The position numbers and the translations under genes were made by a program. This document shows, in pieces, positions 18,868 to 25,000 of a stretch of 25,000 nucleotides of DNA. The stretch lies in assembly GCF_964340395.1 (NCBI RefSeq), contig NC_135553.1:26836949-26861948 (forward strand). The letters run 5' to 3'. Numbering within the stretch: the stretch's first letter is position 1; each line of letters opens with the position of its first letter. The notes below the pieces were generated by a model. That model saw only the letters and a list, made by a program, of their open reading frames with translations, was not told the origin of the DNA and ran no database searches. Origin of the DNA: Glandiceps talaboti. Lineage: Eukaryota > Hemichordata > Enteropneusta > Spengelidae.

Positions 18868-19404
18868 ATGGCGGTGTTGATAAGGCAGGTTGTGCAACGT
18901 TCTCCAGGTAACGCTTATTTGAATGTTGTAAGAGTTCGAACCTTGGCATTGTTCGTGTGTCAGGATAGGTTGGAAGTACCGACAGAATACATACCGGCGA
19001 AACTCGCTGGTCGCCAATGGTTGGTTGGTGCGACTAGTCCAACTAATAATATCCCCGAGTATTTAGCACTACCGAGAAGACACTTCCCGCCGGTATATGC
19101 CGCCGTCAATACTGAGGAAAGTAATAATGTATCCATTAAAGAATGGTCTTCAGATGCCAAGTCGGTGATTGACCATGAACTTCGCAAACATGGGATGGTT
19201 TTATTCAAAAATTTGCCGCTCTACGGAGTAGATGATTTCTCGAAGTTCATGACATCTCTGGGTTTCAAATTTATGAGTTACGAAGGAGGCACGTCGTTTC
19301 GTCAGTCATTGAAGCATGGTGTTTTCACCACTGATGATGACGTACATGATGTAGGTTACGAACCACACAATGAAATGGCGTATGCAAGACACTATCCAAA
19401 TAAG
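18868..19404 (+). CDS. First exon of a TauD/clavaminate-synthase-like dioxygenase (partial)
   Basis: N-terminal part of a TauD/TfdA-superfamily Fe(II)- and 2-oxoglutarate-dependent dioxygenase; the substrate is unknown. From Met at 18868 (AAGATGG context) the first about 30 residues (MAVLIRQVVQRSPG then VVRVRTLALFV) are basic and hydrophobic, suggesting mitochondrial targeting. Residues 100-140 (HELRKHGMVLFKNLPL, then FSKFMTSLGFKFMSYEGG) fit the superfamily's first beta-strand and helix. GYEPHNEMAYARHYPNK carries the HxE pair (H167, E169) of the Fe(II) 2-His-1-carboxylate site. The donor AAG|GTAAAC ends the exon at 19404. An upstream in-frame Met at 18817 is possible but less well placed. The distal metal His and the Arg binding 2-oxoglutarate must be in later exons, none seen to the right edge; that interval holds microsatellites, a LINE and a Gypsy element. 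Confidence 0.82.
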
Positions 19405-20017
19405 GTAAACTAATGCATCATACGATATTTCTGTACGTTGGGTATTTATTGACAAATTTAAAGTGAATGTCCCGTAAACGGCCCCCTAAGCTAGAGTGTC
19501 ATTATGTTGTCAGTCAGGAAGCACGCATATATTTGCTATTTTGTCATAGTTCTGGCCCATGACTAACCCCTACCCCAACGCCCACCCACCTCCACCCCTC
19601 GTCTCCTGAAACTATAACATATATGATCTTACTTTCAAGGTCAATTCAGTTTTTCTACTTCCAAGAAAGTAGGCATAATCTTAGTTTGGGTAGTGTTTGT
19701 TTGTTTGTTTGTTTGCTGGCTTACCTGCTTTTGTTTGATAGTTTGTTTGTTTGTTTGTTTGTTTGTTTGGTGGATGTTTGTTGTTTGTATTAAGTTGTTT
19801 GTTTTCCTTGGTAGGGGTAATTTTGCTGCACATTAAAATGACATGATTTAGCATAAATACTATATTAAGCCATTAATTCGAGTAATAACGTACAATTGTA
19901 ACAAATATCATAACAAACATTTAATAACATAATGGTATTAATAGGAGGGTATTTCCTTCCATTGTAGAAAAATGGTATATTAAAAATGAGAAAATGAAGC
20001 ATGCTAAATCATCACAT
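19405..20017 (+). other. Start of the dioxygenase intron, with TTTG microsatellites
   Basis: No coding frame. Two TTTG arrays lie at about 19695-19715 and 19738-19769, separated by a short unique piece. Confidence 0.6.
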
Positions 20018-20280
20018 CAATGTATGTATGTATGTATGTATGTATGTATGTATGTATGTATGTATGTATGTATGTATGTATTTATGTATGTATGTGTGTG
20101 CGTGCGTGCATGCGTGCGTGCTTGCGTATGCATGCATGCGTGTATGTATGGATGCATGTATGTATGTATGTATGTATGTATGTATGTGTGTGTGTATGTA
20201 TGTGTGTATATGTATGTATGTATGGATGGATGGATGGATGGATGGATGGATGGATGTGTGTGTGTGTGTGTGTGTGTGTA
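20018..20280. repeat. Compound TATG / GGAT / GT microsatellite
   Basis: TATG repeats with TGCG variants, then GGAT repeats (about 20222-20256), then GT repeats (about 20257-20279). They run directly into the tail of the LINE. The Met-Tyr-Val-Cys and Met-Asp-Gly-Trp frames are artefacts. Confidence 0.97.
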
Positions 20281-22054
20281 TTCATATTCATATTCATATT
20301 CATTTTTATTGACGAATTCTTTTTAAAAAGAACATTGCCAAAACAAAGACACATACGTACAATTACAAAGATACATCATTAAACTTTGCATGTTACAAAA
20401 AAACAACAGAAAGTCACATTACATAGAGCTGAAAGTAATACAATTAAATACAAAAAAAGTGTTTTAAAAAAATCAAATGTCAATATTCAGTACCTTTTAT
20501 GTAGTTGAGGGGGTGTAATATTTTGCTAGCTGTAGTGTAGCATTACTGTTATTCATAAGAAAATTGAATTTTCTAATTTCGGCCATACTTGCAAAGTTTG
20601 GGTTTAATATAGTTAGTGTGTTGTATAAATTGTTTCTATTTTGTTGGTAGTAAGGGCAAATCATAACATAATGCAGTTCATCTTCTAGTATATTCATTTG
20701 ACACTTTCTACAAATTCTATCTTCAAGTTTCATTTTTAAATGTCTTCCATTCTCAATCATGAGATTATGATTACTTATTCTTAATTTACATATAAATTTT
20801 CTATATTCAGGATTTTTAATATCCTGCAAATACTTTTCCATTTTAAATTCTGTTTTAAATTTACAATATGTGCACAGCTTATTGTTCCCTCTGTTAGAGG
20901 GCCTATCTGCTCTCACTTCTTGTTTCCACTTCCATATATATTCTGAATCACATTTATCTATTAATTTATGTAAAGTTTGTGGAGAATTATTATTCCAAAA
21001 ATTCTTGAGGTTTACAATCCCACTTATCTACTGAATATTGGTTGCCCAAGTTGTTTTATTATCTGTGTTATACATTACAGCCTCTTGTACAAGACTATTT
21101 TCTTTTTTAGTGCAGACACTTTTCCAGTACTTTATAATCATCTTATTAATAAAACTTGACAGCGGTTGTCTGCCAAGTTCCCCTCTTACAGCCAAGTTAT
21201 TCGCTGATTGATTAACTTGGAGTAGCATCTTACATAATTTAATGTTTAATTTTTCAATTGGAGTCCTATCACTGTACTTTTCTACTCCCCAAATTTCACA
21301 TCCATATGTTAATACAGGTCTAATGATGTGATCAAATATTCTAATCCAAGATGGAATGTTAATATTAGTTGATGAAGTAATTATTTTTCTGATATAATAA
21401 AATGCCTTTGTTGCTTTTTTATAAAAAGATTCTTTGGCTAGGTCAAACTTACCATTTGGCTGAAATTCCATCTCTAAATACTTATAATTACGAACTATCT
21501 CGATGTCTAGATCATTTAAATAAAAATTATATTGATGCTTCAGTAATCTGTTTTGTTTATTAAAAATAAGCACTTTTGTTTTGTCAGTGTTGACTTCGAG
21601 ATTCCATTGATTACAATATGATGACAGTTTATCAAAACACTTCTGGAGGCCTTCTGCTGTTTCGGACAAAAGAACTAGGTCATCCGCATACATTAAACAG
21701 TTAAGACTAGACCTATTAAATTTCACAGGTGTACAGTGTTCATCGAAAGTATCTGGTAGGTCATTTACAAATATATTAAAGAGTATAAGGCTCATAGTAC
21801 ATCCCTGTCTGACTCCCCTACCTGACTTGAACTGTCTTGTAAACCCATCATTTAATTTCAGTGTGTAATTTACATCACTATGCATGTCTTTAATGAGGTG
21901 ATAAAACTTACTATTAATATTATCATTCAATAATTTATAATAAAGTCCTCTCGCCAAACATTTTCAAAAGCTTTTCTAAAGTCAACAAAGCCAGCAAACA
22001 GTTTATTTCCTCCTTTCTGATTACTTTTATTTTGACTAGTGCCTTTATTAATGT
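20280..22054 (-). mobile_element. Non-LTR retrotransposon (LINE), 3' portion, interrupted by a Gypsy element
   Basis: Minus-strand LINE with the ORF2 reverse-transcriptase region, a C-terminal zinc knuckle, a 3' UTR of about 190 bases, an AATAAA at 20305-20310 and a short GAATAT repeat tail (20280-20302). The tail merges into the GT/GGAT/TATG microsatellite. At 22054 the LINE sequence stops exactly at the border of a Ty3/Gypsy LTR. The missing 5' part therefore probably lies on the far side of that element, outside the window, rather than being lost by ordinary 5' truncation. I would place it loosely in the CR1/L2/Jockey group, without certainty. Confidence 0.85.
20497..22054 (-). pseudogene. 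LINE ORF2 reverse transcriptase, C-terminal part, disrupted
   Basis: Enzyme for target-primed reverse transcription. In order: LFAGFVDFRKAFENVW (RT motif with catalytic Asp, about 21950-22000), GVRQGC followed by LFNIFVNDL (residues 48-66 of the 309-residue downstream frame), LMYADDLVLLS (YADD at 90-93), a thumb/connection with YGCEIWG, then LGRQPL. The end carries CTYC and C-x2-C-x9-H-x4-C (ICRKC to HYVMIC). Lesions: a frameshift near 21946-21953 just after the first motif, a premature TAG at 21028-21030 in the middle of an otherwise continuous frame, and substitutions at usually conserved spots (TMSLI after GVRQGC where a Ser-Pro is usual; YLEME where a Gly is usual). Its 5' end is removed by the Gypsy insertion at 22055. 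Confidence 0.85.
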
Positions 22055-22819
22055 TGTTACGCATCAAATCTCACGCAACATAAGCACACAGACAGCAGCA
22101 ACTAAAGACACCAAGATATTCTTGTTTTTGAGCTTGAGAATTATTTATCGGGACCAAATTATCACATACAACACAATAATGTTACAAAATGATACAGTTC
22201 AACTTAATCTATCTTATACTAGTGTTCTTTGGACTCTACACTGGTCTTAAACGGCGGCTGAACAGATGGTTTATGTCGGAGTGACGTGTACAGAAATTGT
22301 CCGATACGTCTTTACGAATGTTAGAGTTTGCTATTCTCAAACTGCACTGTTTTTCACACAAAAGCCTTTACCTTTGACGGCTATACATCCAACATGGAAA
22401 CTTCTCGTTGCCAGTAGGTGGTAGTTATATCACACTTATTTCAAAGGTGGATGTGGAAATTTTGTACAGGTGAACAATGCACATTGAGTTCCGACGAAGA
22501 GCATGTACACGTGGATAGCTGAACACCGACGGACCATTACACGTCGACCAAGCGTCACTGCTACCTTGCACACCGTTGTCCTGGCGAAGTCTGACCCCCA
22601 CCTTCTCCACTAACATAAGACGTTATTCTCTCTAATTAGTTTCTCATTGTCCCAACATTAACATACCCTCTCGACCAATCAAAAGATCTAACGTCTCTTG
22701 AGTCATTATAATAATAGCGCATCCAGGTGGACGTCTACACAGTTGTATGTTAATGAATTCAGTGTACAAAATAAACTACTTCAAATACATAAGTGCTAAT
22801 ACTCAAGCTCTACGTAACA
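22055..22819 (-). repeat. 3' LTR of the Gypsy element, 765 bp
   Basis: Both ends carry the inverted TGTTACG / CGTAACA: plus-strand TGTTACGC from 22055 and TACGTAACA to 22819, which gives the TG...CA ends expected of an LTR. On one side lies the polypurine tract and on the other LINE coding sequence. A TATA-like TATAATGAC (minus strand, near 22712) and an ATAAATAA (near 22145) are candidate promoter and polyadenylation signals. The open frame at 22425-22616 inside it is chance. Confidence 0.8.
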
Positions 22820-22840
22820 CCTCCCCCACCAAAAGAAAAT
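22820..22840 (-). other. Polypurine tract (plus-strand primer site)
   Basis: Minus strand GGTGGGGGAGG abuts the LTR's TGTTACG, only about 45 bases after the stop codon of the RNase H frame. This is the expected position for plus-strand priming. Confidence 0.75.
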
Positions 22841-22883
22841 TTTGACATGTCTTGGCAAAATTTTCAAAAGTACGATTATTCAT

Positions 22884-25000
22884 TCAACATCGAGACAAAC
22901 TGTCTGCAACAACATTATCTTTGCCTCTAATGTGTTTGATTTGTAAGCCATATTCCTGTAACATTAAGCTCCAATTCAAAATTCTTCTGTTCTTATTTTT
23001 CATTCTGTTCAAAAATGTTAGCGGATTATGATCCGTATACACAGTTAAAGGGAAGGCACTACTTACATACACTTCGAAATGTTGTGTGGCTAAAACCAAA
23101 GCTAACAACTCTTTCTCAATTGTTGAGTAATTCTTTTGATGAGAGTTAAACTTTTTCGAAAAGTAACAGACAGGATGTTCAATACCATCGTCATCCTGTT
23201 GTATTAGAACAGCACCGGCAGCGTTGTCACTGGCATCAATTACCAAAGCAAATGGCTTATGAAAGTCGGGTGCTTTGAGTATTGGCGAATGCTGGAGAAT
23301 AGCTTTAAGGCTATCGAATGCTCTTTGACATAACGAATTCCAAACAAATTTCTTGTCTTTTTTCAACAAGTCAGTGAGTGGCGAAGCCACCTCAGCAAAA
23401 TTCTTGCAAAATTTTCTATAGTAGCCAGCCATCCCCAGAAAACGCATTAGTGCTTTCTTACCAGTAGGGACTGGGTAGTTTACAATAGCCTCAACTTTGG
23501 CTTCAACTGGGGCCACACAGCCCTGTCCTACTTTGTAACTCAGATATATGACCGTAGCCTGGCCAAACTCACTTTTTGACAGATTCACTGTCAAGTTAGC
23601 TTCAAGTAATCTCTGAAACAACTTTTCTAATGCATTGAGATGGGCTTTCCACTCGTCATTAGCTGTGATAATATCATCAATATATGACCCACTACTTTCT
23701 AAACCTCGAATTGTTTTGTCAATTAATCTTTGAAAAGTAGCTGGCGAATTATTCATGCCAAACGGCATTACATTGTACTCGTACAAACCAGATGGTGTTA
23801 CAAATGCGGATATTTCTCTAGCTCTGTCTGTCTGTCAGGGGTACACCCCAATAACCTTTCAACAAATCGACTTTCGTAACATACTTTGTTTTACCAATCT
23901 TGTCAATACAATCATCTACCCTGGGTATAGGATAAAAATCAGTTTTCGTGACAGCATTCACCTTGCGAAAATCTGTACAAAACCTTATACTACCATCAGG
24001 CTTAGGTACCATTACACAAGGTGAGCTCCAACTACTTTGACTAGGTTGAATTATATCATTCTCTAACATATACTGAACTTCCTTCTCCATATGTTGGCTC
24101 TTAATATGATTTAATCTAAATGGATGCTGTTTAATTGGTTTGGCATCACCAACATCCACATCATGATGAACCACATGTGTTCGCTTGGGCACATCAGGAA
24201 ATAGTTCTTTATATTTGAAAATTAGATCTTTCAATTCTTGTTTTTGGAGGGGTTCTAAATGACCCACCTTATCATCCAAATTATTCAAGATCTCTGAATT
24301 ATTCAACTTTGGTCTTATGACATCAGACTTTCGTTTCAAATGTGGTTCATCTGACCTTTCGGTATTCTCGTGACACGTGATATTCACTGGTTTTACAGTT
24401 TCCTGTTCCTTATAATATGGTTTTAACATATTCACATGGCATAGTTGCGTTGCCTTTTTACGATCTGGTGTTTTTACCACATAGTCAACATCATTTACTT
24501 TCTTTACTACTTCATAAACTTGGCTTGTAACGGATTACCTTGGATTGGGAATAACACTAATACCTGGTCACCTGGTTTAAACACTCTAGTTTTGGCCTTC
24601 TTATCATACCAGACTTTCATTCTTTTCTGAGATGTTTTCAAATTATTCTTAGCCATTTCGCAAGCTTGGTACAATCTGTCTTTGAATTTGGGTACATAGT
24701 CTAGAAGGTTAAGAGTTGTATTACTATCCATCCACTGTTCTCTCATCAGTGACAAGGGCCCTCTTACTCTGTGACCAAATACTAACTCGAATGGGCTAAA
24801 TCCAAGAGATTCCTGGACAGATTCTCTTGCAGCAAACAACAGCAAGGGTATTCCTTCATCCCAGTCCTTTTCATTCTCATAACAATACGTTTTTATCATG
24901 GTTTTCAAGGTGGAATGAAACCTTTCTAACACACCTTGCGACTCGGGATGGTAAGCACTAGATTTGATCTGTTTTGCCCCCAGTTGATAAATTACTTGCT
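22884..25000 (-). pseudogene. Gypsy pol remnant: integrase, reverse transcriptase, RNase H (frameshifted)
   Basis: The frame is open from the window edge. Integrase: YHPESQGVLERFHSTLK with the catalytic Glu, GFSPFELVFGHRVRGPL, then the C-terminal VWYDKKAK / FKPGDQVLVLFP of a GPY/F module. A small deletion near 24530 removes the GPY core and shifts the frame. The next frame (24480-23818) runs from the integrase tail (LCHVNMLKPYY) straight into RT: DIIQPSQSSWSSP, PDGSIRFCTDFRK, VDLLKGYW (catalytic Asp). A four-base CAGA expansion near 23824-23835 breaks it. The third frame (to 22884) has MPFGMNNSPATFQRL, YIDD (35-38), GMAGYYRKF, then RNase H with ALVIDAS, YSTIEKELLAL, VYTDHNPL and DNVVADSLS. 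Catalytic residues are retained, so the copy is young but inactive. Confidence 0.88.

Larger units (their letters stand above)
22055..25000 (-). mobile_element. Ty3/Gypsy-type LTR retrotransposon with integrase before RT (Gmr1-like order)
   Basis: On the minus strand the visible order is integrase catalytic end, GPY/F-type integrase tail, RT, RNase H, polypurine tract, 3' LTR. No integrase follows RNase H. This is the Copia-like order in an element whose RT and integrase are clearly Ty3/Gypsy type, as described for Gmr1-like elements of deuterostomes. The 5' LTR, gag, protease and most of the integrase lie beyond 25000. It is inserted in the LINE in the same orientation; a candidate 5-base target duplicate is AATGT (plus strand, 22050-22054). 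Confidence 0.88.

Noticed and set aside
18960-19208. Minus-strand frames opposite the dioxygenase exon
   Set aside because: The plus strand has conserved motifs and a splice donor; these are shadows.
15383-19404. Sulfotransferase and TauD-like genes as a sulfur or taurine metabolism cluster
   Set aside because: The TauD-like family is broad and its substrate here is unknown. The genes are separate and partial, and adjacency alone does not support a pathway.
19994-20382. Open frames with Met-Tyr-Val-Cys and Met-Asp-Gly-Trp repeats
   Set aside because: Products of the TATG/GGAT/GT microsatellite.
22425-22616. Open frame of 63 codons near the Gypsy element
   Set aside because: It lies wholly within the LTR and matches no protein.

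Overview
This window looks like nuclear DNA from a repeat-rich marine invertebrate. The evidence is genes split by introns with GT/AG splice sites, long CA, AT, TATG and TTTG microsatellites, LINE and Ty3/Gypsy retrotransposons, and several foldback elements. An invertebrate deuterostome (hemichordate or cephalochordate type) would fit the gene families and the retrotransposon type. A lophotrochozoan cannot be excluded, and I cannot name the species.

Host genes are sparse and mostly partial. (1) 2448-2882, minus: first exon of a secreted or membrane-anchored GH31 alpha-glucosidase-like protein with a P-type trefoil domain. (2) 8167-8727, minus: an intronless 186-aa protein with two membrane segments and a C-terminal PPxY motif, which I do not recognise. 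(3) 15383-16567, plus: the last three exons of a cytosolic sulfotransferase; the N-terminal exons are not seen. (4) 18868-19404, plus: first exon of a TauD/clavaminate-synthase-like Fe(II)/2-oxoglutarate dioxygenase; later exons are not seen. These genes do not form an operon-like or obviously cooperating system.

Layout: 1-290, a 26-bp satellite; 291-2440, no gene seen; 2448-2882, GH31 exon; 3161-3750, a minisatellite of about 67 bp; 4043-4160, a hairpin element; 5319-6735, a non-autonomous element with terminal inverted repeats and long G-runs; 7.1-7.9 kb, short tandem repeats and a doubtful exon; 8.2-8.7 kb, the PPxY gene; 9.2-9.6 kb, microsatellite, 40-bp duplication and small motifs; 10580-11804, a nested inverted-repeat and AT-microsatellite complex; 11805-13380, a foldback element with arms of about 440 bp around a tandem-repeat core; 13.6-14.8 kb, tandem repeats of about 180-230 bp; 15.4-16.9 kb, sulfotransferase 3' end; 17.0-18.0 kb, a MITE-like element and a long AT tract; 18566-18740, a LINE fragment; 18.9-19.4 kb, dioxygenase exon; 19.7-20.3 kb, microsatellites; 20280-22054, a LINE interrupted by a Ty3/Gypsy element; 22055 to the window end, that Ty3/Gypsy element.

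The strongest unusual observation is the Ty3/Gypsy element. Read on the minus strand, integrase precedes reverse transcriptase and RNase H in one polyprotein, and RNase H is followed at once by a polypurine tract and the 3' LTR. This is the Gmr1-like domain order reported for some deuterostome Ty3/Gypsy elements. It has landed inside the LINE reverse-transcriptase gene in the same orientation. Both elements carry inactivating lesions. I found no prokaryotic-type system, CRISPR array, rRNA or tRNA.
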